64,000 bases of DNA from Aplectana chamaeleonis (GCA_029168955.1 JAPDOI010000374.1:248001-312000), one strand, 5' to 3'; shown: positions 21,043 to 34,152, numbered from the stretch's first letter. Program-made: numbers and translations. Notes: generated by a model from the sequence alone, not told the origin.

Positions 21043-24000
21043 CCTTCATATTTTCGCCCTACCGGGAGAGTCCATCTGTAACCCGGTTCGGAGTGCGCTC
21101 CAACAGCTACAAAGTTAGATTCATGAACGTCTTTAAAAGTACACTCATTCAGTTTAAATGTGTTACGTTTTAAATGATCAGATCATTGACAACTGCTTCT
21201 TCAGTTTGTCTGTGCCTACGAAACTTCAGTATGTTGTAGCGCTGATCGTACCTACAGCACAATAGAGGCCCTCGTCAAAAAAAATTGGTGGAGATTTGGT
21301 CGAGCCATTTTGAATGCTTACTCCTGGAGTTCTGATCTTAACTTCCGCAAGATGACAGTGTGGTGAAAAACAAAGACTGATAACCGTAGGTCCATACACC
21401 ATTTCACACCACTGCATTTGCCCATAGGAAAAATACATATGGTTTCCGTTTTCGTTTTAGTTTGACGCATGACACAGGCTTCTGGCCTTGCAGGTTTGGT
21501 GGCCTCACTGAAGAATAGGGTTTCGATTCTACCGTCGGTGATCTACCGTCGCAGCCCCGTCCATTCATCAGACTAAAATTATTGCGCAAACTCTACAACA
21601 CATTCGGAAACTGGCAGTTACTCCCATAATATTGCTGAAACGATGGCCTTGAGTGTTTGGAGCATGGAAGTCGGAAAATGAGTGTTGCTATCTGTACGTG
21701 AGTCGGCCATCAACTTATTACTCTTGCTGTGAATTGTCCGGAAATTGATGTTCTCTTTCAATTAATTATCATCCGATTAACTTCGGTGTAGTTCTCGCCA
21801 TATTCCTTATCGGCATTCGTCACCTCTGACTAGTATTCCTTCCGATAGAAGAAATTTGGGGACAGATTTGAGTGATGCCGACCATTGGGATCCAGCTATA
21901 CTGTGTCCTGATCGAGTCAGCCAATGAAGAGACCAAAGATGCAGCTTCGCGCTCTGTGGGTAAGCAATCGCGTCGCCTACGCAGTCTTCCCATCGTAATC
22001 CAGAAACCGGTACATCAGAGACTGCTGTTTTAAAACACGTCGCAATCAAGGCACAATGATCGGGAACGATTTTTTCATACGCCTGTCCAACAAAACCTTC
22101 CGATTTTCAAGAAATAGATAAAAATTGCACCATAAAAGATACATGCAACTGTAACCCAGCTGAAGATGCTGTGAACTGCTATTGTATACAAATCACCCAT
22201 ATCTTACCACTGTCGATTCCTGATGGTGTAGTAAGAACCGAAGGACTACGTAAGGTACCTACAGTGAGAACAAGTGCGGCTTCAATTGAAGTTGCACTTA
22301 TGTTCGATGTAAACCTTAGAATGCTGAAAGAAAAAATTCAAGACATCTCTTGAAATATGCTTCCAATATCGCTGATAGGATGTTACAGATGTACCCAAGA
22401 AGCGCTAGCAGAGATTGTATGCTACTCAAGTACAGCATAAGCCGTTGCCCAGGTTTCGTGCACATCGCAACTTTTCCCCTTACAATGCTCGCGTAAAGGG
22501 TTCGAATCAAACTTTTTTACAACAGAGCCCGAATTAATGAGAAGTGTTCTGCTTTATGTGGGCGACAAACCACTTTCTTTCAACTCAAGAGTGTTTTAAA
22601 CTATGTGAATAGAATACAGCCTATCCTTAATCTTCTACGGATATGGGATAACTCGACCATAGTTTCGAGTGGTTTCGATTTGGAGCTTCCAGAAATTGGG
22701 CATTTTCTCTTTTTTGGAATTCGAAAGCGGACGATTTCTTTTTGAACGACAAAAATCACCTTCGACGCACCTGGCCTTCACCCGATTTCCCGCACCTTCC
22801 ACAAGAGTCATCGTATCGTCAGATTTTGTGCACAAGGATGACTACGGTGCCGATGTTTTTATTTGATCAGAATTTTTTTCTATGTGTGTACCATTCTTGC
22901 ATCTGTGTTCTTTTTGTTTTGATGGAAGATTATTGTTTTTAACTGACTCTAAGAAGAGACTGGGGAGAGTCTAAACTATCTTATCAACTACAAACTATAT
23001 GTAACTGAATACCTTCCATTGATTTCCGCAACAGCAAAAACAGCTAGTGGGGAGGATGCGTAGAACGGCATCATTCACTTTTTATGAATACGTAAAATGT
23101 GGATTACTTTTTTGCTCTCGGGAATGTCGCGAACCCCCGGGTTAACGATCTCTGACAACCCGAAGACCAGTCCTGATTTTGAACGTGAGTGGCGGCGTGT
23201 CCTGCTACTCCAACGAACGACCAGTTTCTGGCACGTGAATGACATCATCATTTTACACCCCTTATGGCTCGTATAAAAGGGCCACAAATTTACTAACTAG
23301 GGCGCGCCAAACGGCTGGCACGTCACGCTGGGAATGTAAGGAGAATAGGACGAGCACAACAGATCACAGATCTGTTGATGCTGCTCAGACCGGTCGGTGG
23401 ACCCACTAGCCTTTCTAGAATAACTGGAGTAACGAAAGAATATGGAAGGGAAAATAACTAGAGTCTGAATAGGAAAATGAAAATTATTCTCAGTCTCTTG
23501 CTATGGGAAAAAATATGGATTGCGTTTGATAGCATACAACTTCGTGCGTATGTGTAGATTCAATAAATATTTAAAAATACAAATCCATTGAACCACCAAA
23601 CCCTCATGAGATTAGTGATGCAATTCTCAAATGCAATTCTCAGTATTGGCTGAGAGATCATCCCGCTCCGCCACACGCCAGCTTGTGCCTTTTCAAAGAA
23701 TAAGGTGCAAGCGATACACTCTCGTGCTCTGTGCAGGTTATTTTTTCAATCCCTTCATTTAACGGACGGAGTTTTCGAAACACAAATCCGACATTTCAGG
23801 GAGTTCTCGAGTGTGTTGAAAAGAGTAGTTAGAAAATATAACCTGCACAAATCTCGAAATTGCCCAACTGCACCCAATTCATAGAGGAAACACAGATTTA
23901 TCTAGTGTATTTCCTGCTCAGAGTTTCGCTTAGCCGCTCGCGTGGTTTTCGAGAAACGATTCCAAAGCAATTTCAAAAAAAAATCAGAGCGACTTAGAGG

Positions 24001-25493
24001 AACTTCAGTTCACGAAACACACCATTGGGCAATATTTTGAACTATCAATATGACTGGGTATTCAGGAATCGGAAAGGGTTTTTTCTCCAAAAACGTTACA
24101 GGCATCGGACATTTTCCTGCCAGTTCACCAACTGCTCCCGGTTTTCGCCAAACTCAACGCGGGTGTACTCCTTTTACTTCATGGTCACTACATAGGCGAG
24201 GCAATTTTTTTGGGTGTTATTCATGACTGCGGTTGTTTACTTGGGTTGTGCTGTTTCTGACTTCCTTCGCTTAATCGTGGAGGTGTTGTTTTTAATGGAG
24301 CAGAAGCGAGCACGCGCTCTCACCGAGGCGTACCGTCTCAAAAATTACTTTTGAGTAGCTCATTGATTACAAGGTCGTGCACCTCGGATTTTCCGGAATG
24401 CAACTTTTCTCAGGAATTTTGTGATCTCCACTCAGACAGCAATGTGGAAATAGGAAAAAGTTCAGCTACAATCACTTTGATGTGATTTTCAGTCCCGAAG
24501 AAGTGGTCTTGAGGAAAGCTTGTCGGTGGAAAGTCTCTCGTCTCAGTCCGGCTAAATGTCGCCGCACATTATTATGAAGACGTGAATGGATCAAAGCTGA
24601 TCCAGACTGCGGGAAAAGTGAAGGGAAGGGGGTTAACTTCCCACGTCTCACGGGCTATTCATAATTCTCATCACGAGCGCGTGATGGGCGTGCGACGCGT
24701 CAAAGTATGGATTGCTTGACGCCACGCCCGCTCGTGACGCCCACTCCGCCACGGCGGCGAAGCTGTTACCAAATTTTCATAGCCTTCGCTACTATTCCAT
24801 CTGCGATTTCATTCTACTTTCCCATACATAATGGTAGTACTACCCTACGCTACCATAAAGAGAAACGAATGCATATGAAAAACTTTAACGCCACAGATGA
24901 AGTCACTTTAATTCCGCTCCGCCATAGGGTTGCCGCTGGAGCATTCATAGCCTCAATGTATGTAATCCCATTACTGCCCGAAAGTACGCGAGGCATATAA
25001 CCACTGACTCTCCCACTGCGTAAAGTGACATTTGGTGCACGTTACTGTTGTTTCTCACGATTTTAATAGAGTTCGAACTGCTCAAAATTGAGGCTTTTAA
25101 ACTAGAGTATCGGCAACTCCTCTTTTTTCACGTATTAAGAGAAAGAAACGCAGAAAGCACATGTGTGCCCGTCTGCCACAACTCTGTCCAAAAGGGACAG
25201 GGTCTCTCTACCAGGCTAATGGCGCGAGGTGTGATACAACCCAACATTGGTCCGACCCCCCACCCAAGTCAAGCGATTTGCTCACCCCCCCCCCCTGGGA
25301 AAAATGATGGCTACGACCTGGGGGGGGAGGTCCTCATTTCGTAATTTTTTATTCTATAGTGAACGAATTTTTAATTCAAGACTCCATCAAGACCGAATAA
25401 TGCAATAAATAAATGTTTTCCACGAAAGCAGACAAAAACAACTCTCCTACGACAATGGCACCAAATATTTGTTCAATTGCTGAACGTTCATTA
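21043..25493. other. Long intergenic stretch, no supported gene
   Basis: Mostly AT-rich unique sequence with unremarkable open frames. About 23760-24170 is a diverged, partial relative of the right arm of the foldback at 40955-41736 (shared GTTTTCGAAAC-like start, CTGCACC, TTCATAGA, CATCGGAC, TTTTCCTGCCA, CTCCCGGTTT, AACTCAACGCGGGTGTACT). An open frame at 24707-25000 encodes no recognisable domain. Confidence 0.45.
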
Positions 25494-26451
25494 GTGCCCT
25501 GAGGGGACAGAGGTGCGGTTTCGAGCATGAAAACCACATTAAGTGATTGGCGGTTCAGATGTAAAAACGCACCCTAAATTTCATGGATACAGCTTCAATC
25601 CGAACAGCGCTACATAGGGTGGGCGGAGTCTGTTTTCTTGCCCTGAGGGCACATAGGTGCGGTTTTAGGCATGAAAACCACATCTAGTAATTGACTATCC
25701 GGATGTGAACACGCACCCAAAGTTTCATGGACGCAGCTTCAAGCCGAACAGCGCTACATAGGTTGGGGTCCATGAAAAATTCGATAGCTGTGAAATATTC
25801 ATAAGTATTTAACGAAATTTGAATTAGGGAGTTTCGCGTTGCTACAACGTGCGGAAAACCTAGTCACGGACCCAAGTAATTAATTTCATTCTTTTAACCG
25901 GTTGAAAATGGCCTTCGAAGACCCATTTTTAGGTGTGATGCAATCGATTGTATCACACCTAAATTTATACGAATTAGGTGTGATACAATCGATTGTATCA
26001 CACCTAAAAATGGGTCCTCAAAGACCGTTTTTAACCGGGTAAAAGAATGAAATTGATTAATTGGGTTCGTGACTAGGTTTTCCGCACGTTGTAGCAACGC
26101 GAAACTCCCTAATTAAAAATACGATAAATACTTGTAAATATTTCACAACAATTCCAGACGGAACATTTTTTCATAAACCCCACCCTATGTAGCGCTGTTC
26201 GGCTTGAAGCTGCGTCTATGAAATTTTGGGAGCGTTTTCACATTCAGATAGCCAATTACGATATGTGGTTTTGATGCCTGAAACCGCACCTATGTGCCCT
26301 CAGGGCATGAAAACAGGCTCCGCCCACCCTATGTAGCGCTGTTCGAATTGAAGCTGCACCCATGAAACTTTGGGAGCGTTTTCACATGCGGACATTCGTA
26401 TTCAAAATGTGGGTTCAGCGCCCGCAACCGCTCCGATGTGCCCTGAGGGCG
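25494..26451. mobile_element. 0.96-kb near-perfect palindrome (foldback element)
   Basis: Each arm holds, from outside in, two imperfect direct units of about 135 bp (GCCCTGAGGG, AGGTGCGGTTT, CATGAAAACCACAT, TTTCATGG, GCAGCTTCAA, CGAACAGCGCTACATAGG), a linker with AAATATTCA, and an inner arm of about 110 bp (GTTTCGCGTTGCTACAACGT, GGAAAACCTAGTCACG). The centre is two 34-bp palindromes, 25929-25962 and 25974-26007, built on TTAGGTGTGATACAATCGAT and its inverse. The first of these has one mismatch. No coding content. Confidence 0.85.
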
Positions 26452-26523
26452 TAAAAATCGAAAGGCGATTTCATTAAGGAAATTGTAAGAGATATCACAG
26501 TGAACAACGCTCTTTTGTGACAG

Positions 26524-26895
26524 TCAGCTATCCATCGTTTTACAGCTTTGCGAAATTTTTATATTTAGAGGGATCGAACCTGTGAACTCTAAATCGCCTA
26601 AGAATGCATTTTCGATTACGAAATTCCAGAACATCGGTGTCATTTCGTTGACAGGATAGTCCGCTTGTAATGACCTCGATGACATCGAATACTCAACACC
26701 GCTGCTGCTGACATATCCAGGAGCGCATTGGCGACACATTTTACCTTTCCAAGACTCCTTCTCCATGTCAGAGTCATTAACAATGGCCGTGCTACCGTCG
26801 TCTATTGTCTTGCATGCTTTATCACCAGTGAATTGTAAGCTCTTCTTGTGTGTCCCTGCCTTATTTTTACATCTCCATTTCATATCTTGCTTCAT
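26524..26895 (-). other. Unrecognised 123-residue open frame
   Basis: The frame is longer than most chance frames here and has a mixed, protein-like composition with seven cysteines. It includes CRQCAPGYV around residues 58-66 that vaguely recalls an EGF-like turn. No signal peptide, no splice context and no second copy. I do not recognise it. It could be an exon of a host gene or chance. Confidence 0.2.
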
Positions 26896-27173
26896 TTGTT
26901 TTTTCGCAAATGTTTCTCACTAATCAGTTTCTTTTTTGATCTCCTGTCTCATTTTGCTCTCTCAGTATAATCTCCAGTTTTAATTTGACCTCCTATTGTG
27001 ATCTCATTTTGCCGTCATTTTTTATACTAACGGTATGGTTCTTAACCCCTCCCCCCTCCGGCCTGATAGAAGTCCATCCTGTTTCTTGGTTGACCGAAAG
27101 TCCGACCCCCCATCCCACCGGATGTCGATGGGTCCGACCCCCTCTGTGTTACATCACACCTCACGCCGAACCC

Positions 27174-27688
27174 TGCTCTCTACACACGGAGGGATGAGCA
27201 CGAACAAGATTTCATGCTGACGCGACGCGCGCGGCGGAATTTTTTTATCTGATTACCCCATCAGTGGAGCGGGCTTGCCACAATCTCGCGAGATTTCATG
27301 TGTTTATTGATTCTCATATGACTATTTCTTTATGTTTCATAATCCAGAGCCAAACTGGTTGTCGGCCGCAACGATCCCATCACTTCATCTAAAATGGTGC
27401 TCGATCTTTAATACCATATTACATTTTCTATAAATATCAAACGGTACAACGGCACGAGAACATACAAGAGTTATTGAAATGAGTGTCCAAGATAAGATGA
27501 TGAGAGGAACAACTAAGGAACATAAAGAAAAGTCATGTGAGAATGAATAAAAACATGAAAGCCCATGAAATCTCGTGAGCTTATGGCAAGCGCGCTCCAG
27601 TGATGGGGTAATAGGATAAAAAGTTCCGCCGCGCGCGTCGCGTCAGCAATGAATCTCGTCCGTGCTCCTCCCTCCGTGTGTAGAGAGA
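27174..27688. mobile_element. Foldback element, about 515 bp
   Basis: The arms 27174-27336 and 27519-27688 are inverses at perhaps 80-85 percent by eye: CTCTCTACACACGGAGGGA outside, then GACGCGACGCGCGCGGCGGAA and GTGGAGCGGGCTTGCC. The roughly 180-bp centre is unique. No ORF of note. Confidence 0.75.
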
Positions 27689-27913
27689 CCCTGTCCCTGT
27701 CCAAAACGATCCATTCAGGAATCTAAACAGACATTTGTGACGAGGATCAAACGCTTTCACCTCACGATGGTTCATGGCTTACTACTGAAGAAACCATGTC
27801 ATGGGCTTGATGACATGGTCACACTCAATCCTGCCTGCTTCATAAGCGAAATCACGAAATTATTCGCGGATGTCTCATGTTGATTGTGTTCTGCCTAACT
27901 TGGCCAGTATGTA

Positions 27914-28953
27914 CAGGGTGCTCTATAAATATGGTGACAAGGTTTCAAATCTCATCCCGTCGGCATATGTGTGCCACTAATCACACTGTACATATAGTCT
28001 ATTCTTTTCATCAAACCTCTCTTTCCAAATGCACAAATAAAGTTTCGGAGCGCAAACTGGTTTTTGAAGCTAATGGTGAGAGAAGGCCTGAAGGGCCCCT
28101 GATTTTTCACAGTAGAACTCATCATTGAGTCGGGTTCGGTAATTGTTGCTCGTTCCTCCCATATGACCGTGAAGAACTGTTCCAATGGGGTAATTTCGGA
28201 GCAGAGGGTGTCTGCTAGAAAACGTGTCATAGCTGAACTCCTTGGACCCTCTATTGAAAGAACGCGGAGGCAAATTTCCAAAATACATTTTTCGCCCAGG
28301 TCGGTGTTCAAAATAGATAAATTCGTGCCACTTTTTCCCTTTGCCTGGCAACGTAGAGGCGTCGAACTTGGAGCATAGGTGCCCCTGAAGGTTTTCTATC
28401 GATCTGTACGCATATTACCAACTTTTCTCGAAAAATCGATCGATTATCGATCTTCTTGAAAATCAATGAGAAATACCAAATTCGGCGAAGAATCTTCCGC
28501 ACTTGAGCAAGAAGTAAGCCGCCTGAATGTCTTCAGGGAATTAAAAAAATAACAAAAATGTGGGTGCACTGAAATCGACAGAGCCCACGTATGGAATTCA
28601 GCAGCTTGCCCTCACGTTCTTTTAGTAGAGGGTCTCGAAACTTCAGCTATGATACGTTTTATAAGCAGACACCTGCTTCAAAATGACCCCCTCAGAGCAG
28701 TTCTCTAGGTACGCACACGTGAAGTAGAAAAGATTATCGAAGATGACTACGAGTTGATTTGTTTCTTACGAGTCGAGGACCCCTACGGCGTTTGCCCACC
28801 ATTGATTTCAAATACGATTTGACGCCGCGAAATTTCATACGTTTTGAGAGGGAGGTTCATAGGAAAGAAAACACCACAGAAGCCGATTAGTCGCGCACAT
28901 ATGTCAACGGGATGAGATTTGAAACCTTGTCACCATATTTAAAGCGCACGCTG
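27914..28953. mobile_element. TA-flanked TIR element, about 1.04 kb, no recognisable transposase
   Basis: TA precedes CAGGGTGCTCTATAAATATG at 27914, and the inverse CATATTTAAAGCGCACGCTG ends at 28953 followed by TA. The terminal repeats run about 60 bp (GGTGACAAGGTTTCAAATCT, CATCCCGT, CATATGTG). CAGGGTG ends and TA targets are usual for Tc1/mariner-type elements. Minus-strand frames 27952-28311 and 28070-28351 lie inside, but show no DDE motif that I can recognise. Confidence 0.65.
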
Positions 28954-29089
28954 TATAATTCCCATGTTCGAATGTCGGTGAGACTCGGCATCAGAGCAAT
29001 ATTGCTAGATATGGCTGCAGCAGATACGAGGTAGCATGATGATTTTATAGGCAGACTAACGTTTCGGCGATGTGGCACTTAAACATTTT

Positions 29090-29760
29090 TTCTAGTTGTT
29101 TTGGGGCTGATTACGAATCTGAGGCCCATTTCTCAATGGTTGAGAAATTCCGTCTGATTTGGTCCGAAGCTTCAAAATGGGGGAAATTTCGCTCGCCAAA
29201 CGCGACTTTTGACGATTTCGAGAATGCTACGATGGAATCGTCGTAAAACTTCTACATAGGGGTTGTTGGGGCTGGCTAACACAAATCTGTAGTCGGTTTA
29301 TCGATTCTCCTTGGATTATGGTATGTAAAAGTGGGCATACGGTAGCTCCGCCAAATTCTCAGAGTTTACTCAAAATGTCTCTGTGAGTGTTATTTGACAC
29401 GCTGAACACGAATTAGAGATTTACATATTTCTCGATTTCCGACATCTAAAGGTAAATAACGCCAATTAAAAGACATTAAGCCTACCGTAATCTACAGTAA
29501 CCCTAAGTTTGGCAACAAATAGGCCCCAGATTCGGATTCAGTGCCTTAAATAACTCTCGGTTGAAGGTTTTGAGCCGAATCCGAAGAAATCTTTCTGAAC
29601 ACTCCGAAGATTTCCTGATGGGTGGGTGGTACCCCTACCTTTTTGTGAAGCAATGAAAATGCAAATTTCTGGAATCTCCTCAGAAATTTTGGGAATTTTG
29701 AGCACGGGCTATTCCACGAAAAGTCATTACAAAATTTTCAAACGATTTTCCAAGATACGT
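29090..29760. repeat. Dispersed repeat, copy 1 (copy 2 at about 58380-59300)
   Basis: Shared in order with the second copy: CTGATTTGGTCCGAAGC, GACTTTTGACGATTTC, ACACAAAT, TGTTATTTG, ACGCTGAACACG, AGCCGA, TCTGAACAC. A more distant relative lies inside the foldback at 50574-51616. Non-coding. Confidence 0.6.
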
Positions 29761-29936
29761 GAGGCTGAGTGGCATACCTTCTCAAAGTCTGAGGAACATC
29801 AGGCTATCAACAGACAGAAGGCGGGGTGCTGAGATATGAGATGTATCAGGAAAAAGCATCCAAATCAGAAGGCTATAGTAATATACATGTACGGTTACCG
29901 CGATATCCTTATACTTAAAGCAGTTATGTCCCGATG

Positions 29937-29976
29937 TTTGTATGTATGTATGTATGTATGTATGTGTGTGTGTGTA
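29937..29976. repeat. TATG/TG microsatellite
   Basis: About six TATG units run into (TG)n. Confidence 0.9.
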
Positions 29977-30253
29977 ATTGTGTTTTCCCGTGAATCTTCG
30001 GAATGGCCGATCAAAACGGATGAAATGGTACCAACATTTGCGTGGGTGGGACACTCATCGATTACCAAAAAATCAGCCTGAATCACCTCTTGCGCGCCTC
30101 GGGGCCACCGAGTTTGTCCGTAGGGCGCAATTTTAGCCGTGGGTCATGAAAACCTCTATGAGTCATCCAGCGGTAGAAGTGCTACGCTATAATCACGGCG
30201 ACAGGTCTTCGGTAATATTTTACGGGACGCCGAACAGAATCTCGGGTTTGATG

Positions 30254-31690
30254 AGTCTGCAGGACAGCAGTGGTAGTGTGCAGGACCACAGTGGGGCTGT
30301 GCAGGCCGTCATGGTAAGCGTGCAGGACCCCAGTGGGAGTGTGCAGGTCGTCATAGGAAGTGTGCAGGACCCCAGTGGGAGTGTGCAGGACGTCATAAAA
30401 AGCGTGCAGGACCCCAGTGGGAGTGTGCAGGTCGTCATAGGAAGTGTGCAGGACCCCAGTGGAACTGTGCAGGCCGTCATGGTAAGTGTGCAGGACCCCA
30501 GTGGGAGTGTGCAGGACCCCTGTGGGAGTGTGCAGGACGTCATAAAAAGCGTGCAGGACCCGAGTGGGAGTGTGCAGGTCGTCATAGGAAGTGTGCAGGA
30601 CCCTAGTGGGACTGTGCAGGCCGTCATGGTAAGTGTGCAGGACCCCAGTGGGAGTGTGCAGGACGTCATAAAAAGCGTGCAGGACCCCAGTGGGAGTGTG
30701 CAGGTCGTCATAGGAAGTGTGCAGGACCCCAGTGGAACTGTGCAGGCCGTCATGGTAAGTGTGCAGGACCCCAGTGGGAGTGTGCAGGATCCCTGTGGGA
30801 GTGTGCAGGACGTCATAAAAAGCGTGCAGGACCCCAGTGGGAGTGTGCAGGTCGTCATGGTAAGTGTGCAGGACCCCAGTGGGAGTGTGCAGGACGTCAT
30901 AGAAAGTGTGCAGGACCCCAGTGGGAGTGTGCAGGACCTCATGGAAAACGTGCAGGAGTCCAGTGGGAATGTGCAGAACGTCATGGTAAGTGTGGAGGAC
31001 CCCAGTGGACTGTGCAGGATCCTGTGGAGTGTGCAGGACGTCGTAGAAAGTGTGCAGGACCCCAGTGGGAGTGTGCAGGACGTCACAAAAAGTGTGCAGG
31101 ACGTCATAGAAAATGTGCAGAACCCAAATGGGAGTGTGCAGGACGTCACAGAAGGTGTGCAGGACCCCAGTGGGAGTGTGCAGGACCCAAATGGAAGTGC
31201 GCAGAACGTCATAGAAAGTGTGCAGGACCCAAATGGGAGTGTGCAGGACGTCACAGAAAGTGTGCAGGACCCCAGTGGGAGTGTGCAGGACCCAAATGGA
31301 AGTGCGCAGAACGTCATAGAAAGTGTGCAGGACCCAAATGGGAGTGTGCAGAACGTCGGAGGAAGTGTGCAGGACGCCAGTGGGAGTGTGCAGGACCCAA
31401 ATGGAATTGTGCAAAACGTCATGGAAAGTGTGCAGGACCCCAGTGGGAGTGTCCAGAACGTCAGGGAAAGTGTGCAGGACCCCAGTGGGAGTGTGCAGGA
31501 CCCGAATGGAGGCGTGCAGGACATCATAGAAAGTGCGCAGGTTCCCAGTAAGAATGTGCAGGAGGTCATGGAATGGGTGCAGTACCCCAGTAGGTGCGTG
31601 CAGGACGTCGTGAAATGTGTTAAGGACCCAGGTGGGAATGTGCAGGACGTCATAGAGAGTTAGCAGGGCCGCAGTGGAAAAGTGCAGGAC
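30254..31690. repeat. 21-bp minisatellite (42-bp dimer), open in multiple frames
   Basis: About 67 units of 21 bp alternate between GTGCAGGACCCCAGTGGGAGT and GTGCAGGACGTCATAAAAAGC types, giving a 42-bp dimer and in places longer higher-order blocks. Because the unit is a multiple of three and lacks stops, one plus frame (30146-31663, 505 residues, mostly VQDPSGS/VQDVIKS heptads) and two minus frames stay open. The plus frame has no signal peptide and no flanking domain. At about 31006-31040 three one-base deletions sum to three and restore the plus frame. I favour non-coding satellite; a repeat protein is possible but unsupported. Confidence 0.85.
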
Positions 31691-31699
31691 GTCATGAAG

Positions 31700-33310
31700 A
31701 AATTAGAATTGAATCAGCGAGATTTTCTCAATTTTTCATGCGAAATCTTAGCCTTTGTGTAGCGAAGAAAACAGATAGGAAATCATGTATCTTGAGAAGC
31801 GTGCAACGCGTTTTGAGGAGTACGCAAAACTCTGGAGTCACTTCCTCGCCAGTCTGACGAAACAATCAGCAGCTCCACTTCCGCATCATCTCTGTTCGTC
31901 ACTCAATACAACCGCTCAGTCATTTTGATTCACTAACTTCGATAAACCAGTTTTATATATGTTGAACGTCTGAGCTTATCAAAATCTGCTTCACAAAAAC
32001 GTAAACATCAACGGACATATTTCATTTATTGAGAACAAAGGCATGGTGTTGGTCAACAAGGGAATCCACATCTAAAATGCGAGTGCTTTTTTCTCAACAT
32101 GACAGGGATGGTAGAGCGAGAATAATAGCTTGCGTACATTACAGAAGGAAGGGGTCGTAAATAAGATGCCGGTAACAACCGACGATCTACCGCTGGCTTC
32201 TTATGTTTTGCTTTTTTTATGCCTTGTTTTTTATACCCTACGCCCTGCTATAAATGTCCTGCAGCCAGTTTTGCTCAGGAGAGTCCATACGGACAGCAAC
32301 TTTCGGATATACGGAAGGCAGTCAACACCGTTTTGTCAGAATAATCTGCCTCAGGAAGCTAGCGGACGTTAAATTTTTTTTGAGCGAAAACTTCGCTAGG
32401 TCTCGCTAGTATGTATTGATGCAATCATTCTTACAGTTGACCGTCGGGTCTCACGCAATGCTCTAGAATGCCTCGTGCGCTTTTCGCGCACTAACCGCTT
32501 ATACACCTCGTCCAGTGGTGAGCCATTTGTTACTCGGAACGAAAGAACTCTTGGTGCTGATTCCAGGTATTTGGTTGGATTCCCAAACGAATCATCCTGA
32601 GCAAAGTAATGACCAAAACGATTTCGTTTCTTTTTTACACTAGATTCGACATGTAATTTAGTTCTTCAAATCAAATTGACTGTAGACTGTTGCTCATGAG
32701 CTCAAATGCGATAATAAGTTAGTTTTTGAGCATTCGTATATACATCGTTGAGTCCGAATATAACAAATCGATCAAAATGGATTACTTCAATTAATTCCCA
32801 GAAAAAAAACAACGCAAAGAAAATGGAAATATGTATTTTTGTAAAGGATCGAGCTAGACAACAGAATGGGAGCAATGCTCGCTCACAGCTGTAACTTTGT
32901 TCAATGATGGTGAAGCTCAAACGGGCATGTCACCCGCTGTGCAATTTCGGCCGTCAGAATGTGGCCCACACCATGGAATTCATTCCGAAGGGGAGTGTGT
33001 GACGGGAATCTCGCCGTTCAACGGCGTAATAACGGAAAAGATCATTGTAACCAGTGCTCCAAACACACTCACCCGGGGAAAGGTATGGTGAAGTAATGTA
33101 AGAAGATAATCTAATCATTGAATAACTAATACTAAGAAGCTATGAAGTTCACATGTATGCGTGAGGATAGATACCAATTATGAACATAAATGTCACGCAG
33201 AAATAATAGTTAGGCCTAATTTCCAGATTACTGTAGATAACAACTAATTAAAAAAAAGAAAAGTAAGTGTATGAAAGAGAATTTGACAAAGCTCGTTTCT
33301 CCCCAAATCT
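31700..33310. other. Intergenic, no supported gene
   Basis: A plus frame at 32130-32372 has one hydrophobic stretch but no other support. At about 32022-32065 the words ATTTCATTTATTGAGAAC and GGTGTTGGTC resemble 52706-52750, a minor dispersed repeat. Confidence 0.4.
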
Positions 33311-33847
33311 CACAAGGGAAGGATCATTACATGCCGTAGCCACTCCAAATGAAGTGTGAGCTTTAGGCTCCATTTTTGACGTAGATTTCGAATTTTTACT
33401 TTCCAGCTGCGAAACGTTTCACGGAACGGAATTATATGCGTTCTTAGGGCTTCACTCGTAGACGCATCATAGCGTGTAATGCATGAGTCTTCGTTACCTC
33501 TCGAGAGGCACGGATGTGATTTCTACCCCAGGAATCATTCCGTAGTCATCTGGTGTAGAATCGTCATCTCTGGTGTAGAAATCACATTAGTGTATCTAAG
33601 GAGGCGACGAAGACTCATGGATTACACGTTATGATGCGTCTACGAATGAAGCGTCAAAAATGCATATAACTCCGTTCCGAGGAACCCATCGCAGCTGCAA
33701 TGTAGAAATTCGAACTCTACGTCGAAACTCAATCTCATACACTGGAGGGGGCTAGCGCAGCTCTTCAGAAGGGCAACCCTCCGAGCACCGGCGCTTGCCC
33801 CCCCCCCCCCAATCGTGGGGACTAACGCCGGAGTGACAATTTGTCTT

Positions 33848-34025
33848 GATCGGAGCCCCCCGTCACTGCCGTGAAGCCCCCTGTGACTGCCTTGAAGCCC
33901 CCTGTGACTGCCTTGAACCCCCTGTCACTGCCTTGAAGCCCCCCACGTCACTGCCCCGGAGCCATGACGTCACGGCTCCGGAGCAGTGACGTCACGACAC
34001 CGGAGCAGTGACGTCACCCCCCCCC
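33848..34025. repeat. Short tandem repeat with TGACGTCA sites
   Basis: Units of CTGTGACTGCCTTGAAGCCCC grade into GGAGCAGTGACGTCAC units. The last third has several TGACGTCA palindromes, the same octamer that occurs in each unit of the satellite at 53893 and 61662, though the flanks differ. Confidence 0.7.
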
Positions 34026-34065
34026 GTAAAACGTCTCCGCTTTCCTCCAAAAATATCCCTTTCTG

Positions 34066-34152
34066 ACAGTGACTCGAAGTCGCCGTCCAGGGCCGGCCCT
34101 GTTAGGCCGAATGCGACTCTCAATGAGGTGAGGCGCCTTTTATACCGGTCGA
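34066..34152 (-). repeat. TATAAA-containing dispersed repeat, copy 1
   Basis: The minus strand reads CCGGTATAAAAGGCGCCTCA then a CTCATTGAGAGTC-type segment, GCATTCGGC, GGCCCTGGACGGCGACTTC and GAGTCACT. It matches 35978-36060 on the plus strand. The TATAAAA with a downstream TCATT resembles a pol II core promoter, but no transcript can be assigned. Confidence 0.5.

Noticed and set aside
22490..22520. tRNA-like B-box (GGTTCGAATCA)
   Set aside because: No matching A-box, anticodon arm or acceptor stem upstream.
26524..26895. Minus-strand 123-residue frame as a Cys-rich secreted protein
   Set aside because: No signal peptide, and Cys spacing fits no family I can name. Kept only as an unrecognised frame.
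30146..31663. 505-residue open frame as a real repeat protein gene
   Set aside because: A stop-free 21-bp unit keeps several frames open on both strands. No signal peptide, no non-repeat domain and no splice or start context. Annotated as minisatellite, with the frame noted.
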